Below are positions 49,286 through 60,739 of a stretch of 64,000 nucleotides of DNA, piece after piece (the first letter of the stretch is position 1; each line of letters starts with the position of its first letter). The position numbers and the translations under genes were made by a program. This stretch comes from Symbiodinium natans (Eukaryota; Sar; Dinophyceae; Suessiales; Symbiodiniaceae). Below the pieces are notes generated by a model. The model had not been told where the DNA came from and ran no database searches. It saw only the letters and a list, made by a program, of their open reading frames with translations. The stretch covers positions 576,613 through 640,612 of the forward strand of contig CAJNDS010002139.1 of NCBI GenBank assembly GCA_905221605.1, in the 5' to 3' direction.

Positions 49286-49441
49286 GCGGGGGGCATGGAT
49301 GGTTTGCTCGCTGACTTGTCAAGGGTTTCTCCTGTTGATTTTTGCAGTACTGTGACCTTGTCGCTTTCTGTGACTTGCACCGTTGTAAGTGTTAGTATGT
49401 TTTCATCTCGCCTACCGTAGCATCGGATTCTGCAGTTTGCG

Positions 49442-50974
49442 GTGATCGCAGCCATGGATGCCTACGCGTGTCAGCAGTATGTGCTGCAAGCCGGGTCGCA
49501 TGTTCTTCATGTCTTTGTTGCTAAGCGGGGCCAGCTTACCGCGCTTGCTACTGCAGGGACTAGCGATATAGCGATGACCAAGCCCATGCAAACAGGAGTT
49601 ATCCTGCCCACTGAGGCGGATGCAACGGGCTGGAACCACTGCTTCCCAAGGGAGGTGCAGCACCTCCTGCGGCTAGACTGCTCGGCCTTTTTGCGTGACA
49701 GCAATTCGATCTGCTTTGCGCAGCAAGCCACAGTTCGCTGTTTTCTCTTGCATGCAGGGCGGCCAGGCTTAGGCAACATGCCGCATCGCAGTGCCCTTAC
49801 GGGTCGTGTGCTAGCTGCACCTGTGTGTGCACCGCCTACCAGCGCGGTTACTCCCCCCCCATGGTCTTGCACAGTTGCCGGACACGGAGCGGGTAGGGAG
49901 GCAGCCCTGCCTCCCTCGCCCTTTCAGGCTCCAGTGCTAAGTCAACCCAGGACTTTCATGCCGGGTGCCCCCCCCCGCCCTCCTGCTCCCCCCGTCCCTC
50001 TCCGCACTGGTGGGCATAGATCATGTGATGGAAGCAGGGAAGCGGATCCCCTCTCCTTCTCAGCGCCTCCACCTTCGACGCCTGCCGAAGCTGACATCCC
50101 GCCCTGGCTGGAGCACAAGAGAACCCACCCACATGCGCTTGCTGAGACCGCTTGGGATGCACGGCAGCTCCACGCATGGAACGCGGACAGCCCGCCAGAG
50201 CAGGCAGATGCCTCTAACATTACGCTGGCTTTGGAGACTGATCAGAACTTCCCTGAACCCACCCCGGAGGGAATCCTACCTCTACGGGCAGCCGTGGGTA
50301 CGGTCACTGGCGAGCCGCCGGACCCGCAGGGGTGGCACCCAGCGGTCGATTACCTAGCGTTGCTCGGCTGCCTGCTCCCGCAGCTTCGGGACGCTGAACA
50401 CGCGGGTGCCCACGTCCTCCTCTTGGTCACAGACAGTCGCAACTTTCTGTCCATCCCGCACTTCCCCTATTTCATACGGCATCTCGTTGCAAGGATGCAG
50501 TGGGAAGGAACTTATAGGGAAAAGTGGTTCCCTATCTTTGTGAACACTTTAGAGGCAGGGCTTGCTGCAGTGCACTTCACGTGGGCGGGGCCTGAAATCA
50601 TGACTGTTCTTAGGGTTCTGGCGCCCGGAGCCGTCCTGATGTTGCTGGATCATGACACCCTCTTCACAGCCAGATGGGAAACCGAAGAGCTACGACGCTT
50701 TGCAGTTCTCGACCTCTTGCCAAACTCCCTGTCGGTGGAGCCTTTAGGTAAAATGGACGTGGAGGTGGACGAGACACAGCCCTGTGGCTCGCTTCCGGTA
50801 CTTTCAATTTCTTTGGTGTTTTTGGTGGGCTGCCAACCGACACTGGAGGCCCCTAAAGGGTGGAGCGCGGTGCACACAAGTCATGTCATCTGTTGTTGTA
50901 TTTGCAGATGTGATTCTAGTTCGAAGCGAAATTTGTGCCTGCGATTTATTTTTGCAGTTTGGGCAAGTTCTTAG
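49442..50974 (+). CDS. Unassigned protein with acidic DHD motif
   Basis: This 510-codon frame has a Pro-rich low-complexity middle (about 150-230) and a better-ordered C-terminal half. That half contains HVLLLVTDSRNFLSIPHFPY and GAVLMLLDHDTLFTARWE. A DxD motif after a hydrophobic strand is typical of GT-A glycosyltransferases, and I recall similar DHD segments in unannotated dinoflagellate proteins, but the rest of the fold is not recognised. After about residue 440 (GSLP) the sequence is probably intronic: 'tttgcag' acceptor-like sites occur at about 50900 and 50955. The frame may be an exon of a longer gene with the ORF at 48251. Confidence 0.35.
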   Translation: MIAAMDAYACQQYVLQAGSHVLHVFVAKRGQLTALATAGTSDIAMTKPMQTGVILPTEADATGWNHCFPREVQHLLRLDCSAFLRDSNSICFAQQATVRCFLLHAGRPGLGNMPHRSALTGRVLAAPVCAPPTSAVTPPPWSCTVAGHGAGREAALPPSPFQAPVLSQPRTFMPGAPPRPPAPPVPLRTGGHRSCDGSREADPLSFSAPPPSTPAEADIPPWLEHKRTHPHALAETAWDARQLHAWNADSPPEQADASNITLALETDQNFPEPTPEGILPLRAAVGTVTGEPPDPQGWHPAVDYLALLGCLLPQLRDAEHAGAHVLLLVTDSRNFLSIPHFPYFIRHLVARMQWEGTYREKWFPIFVNTLEAGLAAVHFTWAGPEIMTVLRVLAPGAVLMLLDHDTLFTARWETEELRRFAVLDLLPNSLSVEPLGKMDVEVDETQPCGSLPVLSISLVFLVGCQPTLEAPKGWSAVHTSHVICCCICRCDSSSKRNLCLRFIFAVWASS

Positions 50975-51297
50975 TTGCTTGTAGATCAATCTCGTTGCCT
51001 GGCGAATGCAGCCTTGCAAGAGGAATAAACTGCAAAGCTAATGGCCAAGGGCACCCGCACGCACTTCGTCAAATGGGTGCTTGCAACGCTGTTATTCGGT
51101 GTGTGCGGGTCGCATAGGTGTACGCAATGATGAGCACTCGTCTAACATGTCCTTTAGTACTCGTGTCCTCAACAAAATGTAACCATTGTTGCCAGCACGC
51201 GGAGTGGAAAAGGCGCTTGATTGTAGCTTTGCACTTGAAGGCGCTGCAGCCTTTTTGCTTTTGCAGATGCAGTGTTGTATTGCCTTGTTGACCAGCC
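50975..51297. other. No gene seen
   Basis: This is the 5' flank of the K+ channel gene. It ends with 'tgcttttgcagatgcag' and the ATG at 51298 in context 'agccATGCC'. Confidence 0.4.
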
Positions 51298-54200
51298 ATG
51301 CCAAGGGCGGTGTATCCTCGTGGAAAACCTGGCGAGTCTTTCCATGATCTCCTCAGGCAGCTAGCTGCAACTTACGAGCGCGACCTCCAGAACGCATGCA
51401 GGGCTGCGCGACCGCACCTCTCCTTCGGAAGGGCTACAGAGGATGAGCTGCAAGCACGGTTTTCGGCAGAACTTGTGCGGCCGCCAACGAGTTTGAGCAT
51501 GCCAACTCCGCCTCTCAATCCTCCGCCTTTGGAGCCTTTGCAGCCTCGGGCGTTTTCGGCGATTTCGGACCTCAAGCCCTCACGGAGTCAGCGGGATGCG
51601 GATCCTCTACTTGATTGTTTTGAAGGCAATGGTGCAAGCGGAGCCAGAGTCGAGAGCCCAGGCACCCCTCCATGTCAAGAACAGCTTAGCTCAGAGAACG
51701 AACTTTTCGCGAGCCAAATTCTTCAGGTGGAGCTTCGAAACTGCTGGGCAGAAAAGCCGCCAAGTGTGCGGATGAAAAGCATCGCCAGTGTGCAGTCTGA
51801 TGCAGTCCTGCAAGTCGCCGGCCAACAGCCATGCACTTGCACTCTCAGTCCGTCTGGGACGTTCCGCAACACTTGGGACCTAGTTGGCGTTATCTGCCTG
51901 GCCTGGGATGTCATCACGATCCCACTCCAAATGTTTGACTTTCAGCCCGAAGTTCAAGCAGCATTGGAGTGGATATCTCGACTTGAGATCTTTTTCTGGC
52001 TGATTGACATGATGCTGGCTTTTCTTACCGGCTTTGTCAGTCGTGGAATCCTTGTCATGGACTTGCCAACGATTCGGCGTCACTACCTTCGCAATTGGTT
52101 CAGCATTGATCTATCCATCCTCGTCGCTGATGTGCTGCTGGAGTTTGCGTTCGTGGACGTTATAGGGCAAATGAAGGCGGCAAAGTTCCTTCGACTGGTG
52201 AGGTTGCTTCGCATTATCCGCTTGGGCAAGCTCACTCGCGTATCCATCGTTCTTCGTGACCAGCTCCAGTCACGTGTGGCCTGCATACAGCTCAACTTGT
52301 CCCTGGTGATCCTAGGCATGATCCTCCTGGAGCATGTCATTGCATGCTGCTGGCACGGCATCGGTTCCCTGGACGTGGACAACTCCTGGCTTGACGTCCA
52401 TGGTATGCGACATCAGCATGTGTCTTGGGTTCTGTTGAGATCCACCTGCTGTTGAGGGAACGAAAGGCTAGTAAACCCTGAACCCTACAAACCCTCACAA
52501 TTGCTTGCAAGAGCCCCCAAGGTCTCCTTTCAATATGCCACAGCCCTGCGCTGGAGTTTTGCACAGCTGGGGGTTGGCGGGACGGAGATCGAAGCAGTCT
52601 CCTACACAGAGGAGCTTCAAGAGGGTGATTTGACCCCCAACCTTCAACTCTCAACCCTACACCCTTTTGACAAAAACCCCTGAGCCCCTTGAAGCCTGAG
52701 CCCACAGGCTGTCTACTCTGTCATTGTGGCATTCGTGTCCCTGGTCTCCTTCTCCACCGTGATCAGCTCCATGACCTCCCTGATCTCCAGCCTGAACAAG
52801 GCGAAGGTGCGATCTGGTCCATACAACAATCGAAAGACTTAGAATCAACGTCATAGTCATAGCCGTAAGTCATCGTTGTAGAAGAAGAACAGCAAAGGAA
52901 GCACGAGGGGGTAGGGTTCCAGGTGCAGGGTTTACGGGGGTTGGGCAGTTTTAGTTTGCCTCTACCTTGACGCGAAGGAAGATAAGATGCTCCCCAGCAG
53001 CCAATTGATAGCAAACTCGGGAAAGATGGTAGAGGCTCCTCATACGATGAACCCGAAACCCAAAACCCTAAACCCCAAACCCTAAACCCTAAACCCTAAA
53101 CCCTAAACCCTCCCCAGTCATGATCTTGGGCTTCTTTCGTTTTGTAAGGCTGCTCCCCTGTACTTCAAGGTCTTGCACGGACATGTTGCAACATCAGCTT
53201 GTCTTGGTTTTGCGAGCTGACGTCTTATGCATGAGTCAGTGCAAAAGAAAGGCAGCTACGTATGCAGAACGGATCCTTGCAAAGTGGGCAACTTAAACTG
53301 GCTCAAGTATCCTAACCCTTTTCGGGCTACGTGCTGTTTAGAATGTTTTGAACCCTAAACCCTGAACCCCAAACCCTAGACCCTAAACCTTGAACCCTGT
53401 TTTGATTTAGGGTTTAGGGCTTTGTCCAGGTGGAGGAAACTGATCAGTTCTGGCTACTCCGGAAGTACTTGCGAGACAATGACATCTCAGGGAGCCTTGC
53501 GGAGCGTGTCACGGACTTCCTCCAGTGGCTCAGCTGCCGGAAGCGTGTGGGGATTAAAGTCTAGTGCGCAGGCTCTATTTCAAGGTAGGACCCCTTGTGC
53601 AAAACACTTTAAAACAACTTGGGGTCGGAGAAGCAATCTGTGACTTGATGTTTCTTGCGAAGAGCCAAGGTATGCCTACCACACCCGTGCCATCCAACTT
53701 GCGGAGCACCCGCACATCCTCCAGCTTCTGTCAAAGCCTTTGCAAGGGGAGTTGAGCTTTCGCCTCTACCGCGCCAGCATCCTCAGGGTCTCCTTCTTGG
53801 CTGAAGTGGACCGCAGTGTTGCTGCGCACCGGGAGGCTGCGTTCCAGAAGTTGGCCAGCGATGCAGTCCGCGTCATCGACACCGGTGACTTGGATGCGCT
53901 TTTTTCCACGAACCAAGAGGCGCACACGTCGTACCTCCTCCTAGACGGGTCCCTGCGGTACGTTCACGGCCAAGCGGGGGAGCAAAAGTTGCGTTCTCGG
54001 AGCTGGATCAGCGAGATGGCGCTGTGGACTCAGTGGCTGCATGTGGGAGAACTCCTTTCCATCGGATTCTCGCGACTAGTGTGCCTGGATGTGCAGGAGT
54101 TCTCGAACCCTTAACCCTAAACCCTAAACCCTAAACCCTAAACCCTAAACCCTAAACCCCTACAGGAGTTCTCCAACAGCATCTTCAGCTCTTTGGATCT

Positions 54201-55040
54201 CCGCAACCGCGCGCATCTCTACGCCAAGCTCTACGTGGAGCGCCTGCGGCCGCCGATGCGCAAGAAGACCCGGAAAGCCGGAAGCCCACGAAGTCCAAAA
54301 TCCAGACCCTGGTTCCTCAAACCAGTTGACCCGAGACATCCTGACAAAAGAGGAGGCCCTCAACACCCTCAAAACCCTACTGAAAACCCCCCTAAGCCCC
54401 AAACCCTAAACCCAAACCCCAAACCCCAAGCCCCAAGCCCCAAGCCCTAAGCCCTAAGCCCCAAACCCCTAAGCCCCAAAGCCCGAAACCTCCAAGCTCT
54501 AAACCCCAAACCATCCCAAACCCTAAGCCTGAAACCCTAATCAAGGCAGGAGCGCCTCATGAGCGACTTGTGGCTCTACGAGGATGTGCAGGTAATGGAG
54601 CGCGCGAAGACCCTGCCGGAGCAAGGCGGCCGGGTTTGGGGTTTAGGGTTTGGGTTTTAGGGTTTAGGGATGTTTAGGGTTTAGGGTGCAGTTTTTTTGT
54701 CCACTGCCTTGAGGGCAGGGTCAGGAGTTCTGGGGGTTTAGCACTTGGATGCAAGTTATGTGCTAATTGTGTGTTTGTGTTATGGCCTAGGGGTTTGGGT
54801 TCTCCAAAAATTTCACTTTACACAATCCAAAACTGCTTGGAGGTCTTCGACAAGGGGCTTTAGAGGGCTAGACCCTGAAACCCTAAACCCTCAACCCTGA
54901 AACCCTGATGGGGTACCTGTCACCCAACGCGCCTCGGGCGGCTTGAGGGTGTTGGGCCTTCAGGCGGCTGGCGGATCTTCTCGCGGTTCCGAGCGGGCCC
55001 CCAGCAGCTCCGGGTACTGCCATGCAGCCCAGACGATTGA
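51298..55040 (+). CDS. Voltage-gated K+ channel, CNG/EAG-like, eight exons
   Basis: The protein would sit in a membrane as a tetrameric, voltage-sensing cation (probably K+) channel. Exon 1 (51298-52395) encodes a cytosolic N-terminus and S1 (191-213), S2 (222-247), S3 (262-285), an Arg-spaced S4 (FLRLVRLLRIIRLGKLTRV) and S5. Exon 2 (52522-52623) has the pore helix (YATALRWSFAQLGVGG). Exon 3 (52708-52806) has S6 (YSVIVAFVSLVSFSTVISSM). Exon 4 (53430-~53545) starts the C-linker (QFWLLRKYLRDNDIS). Exon 5 (~53670-54096) has YLLLDGSLRYVHG and WISEMALWTQWLHVGELL, the divergent cyclic-nucleotide-binding-like domain. Exons 6-8 (54166-~54237, 54550-~54624, 54964-55040) finish it, with TGA at 55038. 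The selectivity sequence GVGG differs from GYG/GFG, so ion choice is uncertain. Introns contain CCCTAAA repeats and several use GA or GC donors. Confidence 0.8.
52396..52521 (+). other. Intron 1 of the channel gene
   Basis: A GT-AG intron of 126 bp: donor after GAC at 52395, acceptor CCAAG at 52521. 'aaccctgaaccctacaaaccct' is a degenerate telomere-like run inside it. Confidence 0.6.
53043..53422. repeat. CCCTAAA and TTTAGGG arrays in the long channel intron
   Basis: Runs of CCCTAAA lie at 53059-53111 and 53346-53395, followed at once by TTTAGGG on the same strand at 53406-53420, so the end of the intron could fold into a hairpin just before the acceptor. Confidence 0.75.
54097..54165 (+). 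repeat. 69-bp intron made of CCCTAAA repeats, flanked by an 11-bp repeat
   Basis: This intron is almost wholly (CCCTAAA)n. The 11-bp sequence CAGGAGTTCTC occurs at both borders (54094-54104 and 54163-54173). Splicing at AG|GAG on both sides removes one copy and keeps the reading frame (LDVQ then EFSNSIF). The donor is then GA, a type reported for dinoflagellates. Confidence 0.7.
54370..54700. repeat. Interstitial telomere-like repeats around exon 7
   Basis: CCCTAAA/CCCCAAA variants at about 54370-54540 precede exon 7 and TTTAGGG variants at 54640-54690 follow it. The exon is bracketed by oppositely oriented arrays. Confidence 0.75.
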
Positions 55041-56622
55041 CTTCGGGCGATGATGGTTTAGGGTTTCGGGGTATTCAGGGGTCCTTTTTTGGGTGTGTGC
55101 GTGTGTGTGAGAGATTGAGGCTAGGGCCAGGACCTGGAAGGGATAAATTTGCAGGAAGCATCGCAGGGCTTGAAGCTTCTGCAGGGATATAGGGTATTTT
55201 GAGCATGGGTGTCTTCACACTCCAACTGGGGAGATGGCGGACGTTGGACAGTTTCACACATGGGCAAAATGGCCAGGCAGGGGTGCATCGTCGAAACTGA
55301 GACCCGGGAACCCTGAACCCAGGCGGAGCCGAGCCCATTCCCTGGGCTCCTGGAAGCCTTTCTAACAATTCGCCACATGCTCGGCTTAGGGCTTAGGGTT
55401 TAGGGCTCCTGGGCAGGATTTAACGCTTGTAGCTCGCTTTCGTCGCAAGTCAAGAGAGGGGGGTTTCTGAGCTATGGTTTGGGGCAGTCACTTTCACGAG
55501 GCTGGTTCTTTCTTCTGGCAGAAGCAGCCCATTCTCGTGACTCGCGAGCATCATTTTCGCTCTGCGACCGATATTGGCCGCAGTACGATTGGAGCCAAAA
55601 GTCCTCCTCATGCATCATGCATCCCCAATGTTGGCTTAAGTTTGACCCTAGAAGTGGAGTTCTTCAGTACTGTCTGGATCGACATGGCAGCCAGCAACCT
55701 CATCTGACCCCACAGGAGGAGTTCCGTGGGCGTGTTCGTAATACATTGCATCCGATCGATCGATCTTCCAGAGTTTCGACCTGTCAACCAGAAGGTTCTT
55801 CGACGAGCGTTGGGAAGTCATCCCCGCAGCTCAAACATCCTGAACGCATGATAGGACTTAGGACAGCAAGCTTGTGGCGCTTGTAGCTGTGATTTTGTCA
55901 TCAGGCCGTTGCATCCCAGAACGAGGGGGAGCCTTTCTCGAAGATGAAAGTCGCCTTGCCGTGTACCAACCCGGCTGCTACTTCAGTCGCAGCGAAAAGG
56001 AACGATTTCAGCTGTTGGAGCTGAGCACAAGACCCCATCCATGAGGATTGGAGCGTTTATTTCCTTTCTTCAGCTAGGGTTGTAGATTTCCCTCGGTCTG
56101 CCCCAAGTTACCCCCTAGAAAAATCTCACGAGGTGTCTATGAAGTGCCCGCCCCCAAAGAATCCGGCGCCGAGACTCCCTCAGAGAACCTCAGTCTTGGG
56201 ATGTTCTTCCTTTCTTGGTTTGGGCTCCGGGGTTCTGGGGTTCTGGGGTTCCTGTCCCTTCTGCATGGACAGACACCTTCGGGCAGAAAAACGCAATCCT
56301 GACCTTCAACTCCGTGGCCTGTTGCAGTCGATGACGACATGCGGGGGTGCTGGAGGTGTAGGGTTTTAGGGGGCTTAGGGTTTAGGGCTAAAATTTCAGA
56401 GTTTCAGAGATTACGGGACGGCACCGCTCGCGTCGCAGTACTCAAAAGGACTCGTCCCACTCTACACGCCTCGAACCATGACGAACCCAAAACCCTCAAA
56501 GCCCTAAACCACGGCCCTAAAATCTCCTAACCCCCTCCCCGCAAAAAAAAAAGAAAACCAAATAATCATAACGACCTGAAACCCCAAAAGCCCCAAAAGC
56601 CCTAAGCCTTTCCCCCACTAGC
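55041..56622. other. Intergenic, no gene seen
   Basis: About 1.6 kb between the channel stop and the next candidate start. TTTAGGG words occur at 55055, 55390 and 56350-56385. A frame at 55479-55886 contains no domain. The phrase 'ggggttctggggttc' is repeated near 56228. Confidence 0.4.
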
Positions 56623-59600
56623 CATGGAGTCCCGGATCGGGCAGCGGCTCGCCAACTTGGAGGTGCTCGGTTGAGTCCCATAGGTTTGGGCTCGGAGGAG
56701 GGAGCCGATGTCGGGGTGTTAGGGGGGGGTTTAGGGGTTAGGGTTTGGGGTATGGGGTGTAGGGGGGGGGTTAGGGGTTTAGGGGTTTAGGGTGTAGGGC
56801 CTAGGGATCAGTTCGGGGTATTGGGGTTCAGGATTTTAGGGTCGAGCAGTTGAGGATCTGCACATCGCGGCTCACCAGAATCATCCTTTTCTTCACAAAG
56901 CACTCAGCACGGAGAGCCAGACCTCAAACCTTGACCCCTTCACCACTTGTCCGAACACCTGAACACCTTAATCACACAGGCACACACACACACACCATCC
57001 ACCATACCCCTAAACCCTAAACCCCTCAACCCCTAAACCCTCAAACACCTTTAACCCTCAAACACCTTCAACTCTCCCGAGGCAGAGCTGCTGCCCGCGG
57101 GCAGCACCGGGGCCGGCGGCGTCCTCGCACGCGTTGGGCGTCTTGAGGAGTCTTGTGGGGGGCGGGGGTGAGCGAAGGGAGCTCCCCAAAGACTTAAAAA
57201 AGATGTATGAGCATGAAAGTTGTTGATATCCCATTGGCCTTTTGCAATTGCTTTTTCTCCTTTTTTCATGCAGGTATGTGATTTGCATTGATTTGCCAAC
57301 AAGCATGGGGGTTGACCTGACTCAGGTTCTTGGCATTTTCAACTAAAAGACATCCTTGAATGGCAAGCGACGAAAGGATCCCAACGCCCTCGGCCCCAAA
57401 GCCCTAAACTACCCTAAGCCCTAAACCCCAAACCCTAAACCCTAAACCCTCAACCCTAAACCCTAAACCCTAAACCCTAAAACCAGGAGATCCTGGAGGG
57501 GGCCCAAGGTGAAGTGGCAGCTGGCCTTGCCCGGCGCCTGGAGAACCTCGAGGCCTGTCGTTCTCAGGCTTTTGGTTTAGGGTTCAGGGTTTAGGGTTCA
57601 GGGTTTAGGGCTAGGGATTAGAATTTAGGGTTTAGGGTTTCAGGGTACATGGTGCAGGGTTCAGGGTTTAGGGTTTCGGGTTCAGGGTTCAGGGTTCAGG
57701 GGGTGTGCGGTACATGCGTGGAGCTCAGACCTGCTGTGGGTGATCTCCAGGTCTTAGTCTTCGGCGTCGATGGTGCCGATGGTGAGGGTGAGCCGGAGGA
57801 CACACAGAGGGATCAAGTTCCAGGAGTTCGCATGTTGGGTTGAGGCTTTATTGTATGACAGTAGCAGACCATGGACCCCATGGCAGTCTGTCTTTCCCTC
57901 TGGGTGTGTACAGTGAGTGTGCTTCGGTGAGGTGTTGAATAAGCGAGATGCTTCAATCATAGTCGTTCCGAGACCGCAAGCTTTAAGCCCCCCGCCCTCC
58001 ATATGGAACTGGAGCAGGAACCCGAAAACGACATTCCGGAGACCCCTGCTGAGCCGAGTGCGCCACCACCAAAGAGGTTCCGTTGGGTTTGGGGTTTGGG
58101 GTTTGGGGTTTAGGGTTTAGGGTTTAGGGTTTAGGGTTTTTCGGTTCAGGGTTTAGGGTTTAGGGTTTAGGGTTTTTGGGTTCAGGGCACAGGTTCAGGG
58201 CGTTCACGTCTGGGCGACTGCTGCGACTCAAAGCCTTCATGAAGCCTAGGGGAAAAAGGGGGCTAAAGTATGGGACAGTAACACCTTTCATGACGGAACT
58301 CTAAACCGCGCTCAGTTGCTCAGACTCGGAGACAGCGCCGAGTAAACCCTAAACCCTAAACCCTAAGCCCTAAATCCTAAACCCTAAACCGTTAAACCCC
58401 GACTTCATCAGGCTCCCGAAGTGGACTAAATGAGCAGCAGGCAAGCAAACAAGCCCAAAACCGGTTAAGCCAATTAGGAGAAATTGGTGGGTGGGTGCAA
58501 GCCGGGAAAACAAAAAGATTACCCGAGATGGAGAGCTCGTTTTGTGGGGGGTTTGACGCAGAACCCGTGATTTCACAAAATAGTGTGTACCCCTTATCTG
58601 ATTCCCAAAATGCTCTCATGCAAGCGAGGCCCCAGAAGCCCCCCCCCCTCCCCCATCCTTACACACCCTAAACCCTGAACCCCAAACCCTCAACCCTAAA
58701 CCCTAAAACCTAAACCCTATACCCCATACCCTACACCCCAAACCCTAAAACCCTAAAACCCTAAACCCTAAACCCTAAACCCTAATCCCACAAACCCTAA
58801 ACCCTAACCCCTAACCCCTAAACCCTAAACCCTCAACCCTCAACCCTAAACCCCAAGTCAGGGCGAAGGTGGAGCCTCCCCAGCGAGGCAAGGGAGCTGC
58901 TCCAGCTCCTGGCGCCTGGACTCCGCGAGGTTCCCGGGATTTGGGATGGTGGGGTTTTTGGGTACTAATAGGGGTCGGAAGAATTGCTAGTATTTTTTCC
59001 TTGATGGTCCCCTAATAAATATACAACAGTAACCCTCCAAAACCCTGATCTAGTTGTTAAGGCCCCTATATTGGGGGCTGAGGCTTGATGCGTCTCGGGG
59101 TCTTGGGTCCCAGGCTACGATCTGGAGAGGTTCTGGGCTGGAGAGGTTCTGGGCCCTCGCCTCATTCAGGGCTGATTGTTGGCTAAGCCCGCGCAGCGAA
59201 ACAACCCAGATCCTGAAGCCCGGCATAGCCCGCCACAGGTGTGCTGAGTGCCGGGTTTTGAAGGTTGGTTCAAGGGCCTTTGCAGCTGCGCAGGCCACGA
59301 AGACCTCGCCACCTATGCGCGCCGGTTCGGGTTCAACCGGGACGCTGTCCGGACCCTCCACGAGCTTCCTCCGCACGTCCTCGAGAACGTCAAGCACAAT
59401 TTCACGCCCAAGCCGGACACAAAGGACGTCTCGGCCCTGCGCCTTGTTCTTGTTCAGCATTGCGTTGGGCACGCCCCAGACCCCAAAGCCCTACAACCCT
59501 GAAACCCTATACCCCAAACCCGGTCTACACCTGACCCCTGGAACCCTGGAACCCTTAACCCCAACTCTGAAACCCCAAACCCTAAACGCTGGACCCCAAC

Positions 59601-60739
59601 CCTGAAACCCTAAACCCAAAACCCCAAACACTGACACCCTTAACCCCGCCAGTTTGAACTCCAAGGTTCATCAGCTTTGCGCGCTCCTGCCATTTAAAGC
59701 AGACTGGCATGCGGCTGGGGGGCCAATTCTCTCAGGAGGCTCCAGGGAAGTAGCTCGAATGGTCCCTCTTGGTGTGGTTGTAGGGTTTGCATCCTTTGGT
59801 GGCAGTTCAGGCTAAGTTTTTGGAAGCTTTCGGGGGTTGTGCAAGCTTGGGGGAGCTTAGGGGGGTTAGGCTTAGAGCTTTTGAGGTTTCGGGCATCGGG
59901 TCCGGTCGAGGCGATCATGCAAGATGCGATTCACGAGTTTGCGCAGAGGCCGGCGGAACCCCCCCCATCCCATCGAGTTGTCTCCTCATGTCCACAAAAC
60001 CCAAACCCCAGTCGATCCCTGGGTTCAATTTTCTTTGGCTTTACTTGCTAGAAAGGACGACTTGGCCGGTCTTTTGTTCAGAAATCTGGCGCTTGTCAGC
60101 GGTCTCGCAGGTGGAATCTCAACGGTGATGCGGTGGCGTGGTTGCAGAAGCTGGATCTCCCACAAGTCCTCGAGGAAGTCGTCACGACCTTCGCTCCAAA
60201 TGCAGGCGTCGTAGGGTTTGAAGCTCAGGCCTTAAACCCTCAATCCTAGGCCCCAAGCCTTAAACCCTAAACCCTGAAGAAATACCTGTCGTCTCCTTGG
60301 AATCATTCCTCGCCCTGGGCGCAGCTATTCTCCGCTGGGGACTGGTGCCCACCACCAGAAAAATCCCAAAATATTCTTGCGGAGTATCCCTTTATGGCAG
60401 AGGCTCGGACGCTCAAACCCACACTTTTGTAGTCGGGGAGAGGACTGCTTCAGGCCAAGGGTTTTGGCAGTAGCCATGCTTCCGCAGGAGCTGGCAGTGA
60501 GTTTTCGCAGCTTCGTTTCTGTGAGAAACAAACATTTTCATGTCAAGCAAGGACCCTTTCGACTATCCCATTTCGCTGACAACTCGTACTCCTTAAAGGC
60601 TCAAAAGCCCGAAGGAGCCCCCCAAGCCCTCGAAGGCACCAATGACGTGTCGGGCAAGCTGATCAGCTTCACCAAGAGCGTGTACCAACGCCGGTCCGGG
60701 AAGCCGCTGCAAGACCCGTGGCAGTGGCGGTACGGTTAA
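56623..60739 (+). CDS. Multi-exon gene with repeated short modules, unknown function
   Basis: The start is inferred at 56623 (agccATGGAGTC). Successive short exons repeat a phrase: IGQRLANLE (56623-56661), VLARVGRLEE (about 57081-57149) and GLARRLENLE (about 57489-57554), which would form short coiled coils. A Pro/Lys-rich exon pair follows (58002-~58072 and about 58864-58930; PPPKR then AKVEPPQRGKG, nuclear-signal-like). Then come copies of a module I know from unannotated dinoflagellate proteins: 'F/W-x-LPP-V-x-V-x-F-x-P-x-DVS-x-L-x-F-x-SV'. It is clear at about 59246-59430 (LHELPPHVLENVKHNFTPKP), eroded at 59910-60060 and clear at 60130-60200 plus 60625-60736 (DVSGKLISFTKSVYQRR), ending at TAA 60737-60739. 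Exon borders are approximate; it might be two genes. Confidence 0.45.
57000..57485. repeat. CCCTAAA arrays in introns
   Basis: CCCTAAA runs at 57006-57065 and 57410-57482 lie on either side of the second RLEE exon and end within a few bases of the next acceptor. Confidence 0.75.
57570..58195. repeat. TTTAGGG arrays in introns
   Basis: TTTAGGG words at 57570-57700 and 58085-58190 follow the third RLENLE exon and the Pro-rich exon. The orientation is opposite to the arrays that precede those exons. Confidence 0.75.
58340..58860. repeat. CCCTAAA arrays in intron
   Basis: CCCTAAA runs at 58344-58395 and 58666-58855 directly precede the next candidate exon (acceptor at about 58863). Confidence 0.75.
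59480..59650. repeat. Degenerate CCCTAAA array
   Basis: Loose CCCTGAAA/CCCCAAAC variants follow the first clear LPP-type module exon. Confidence 0.6.
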
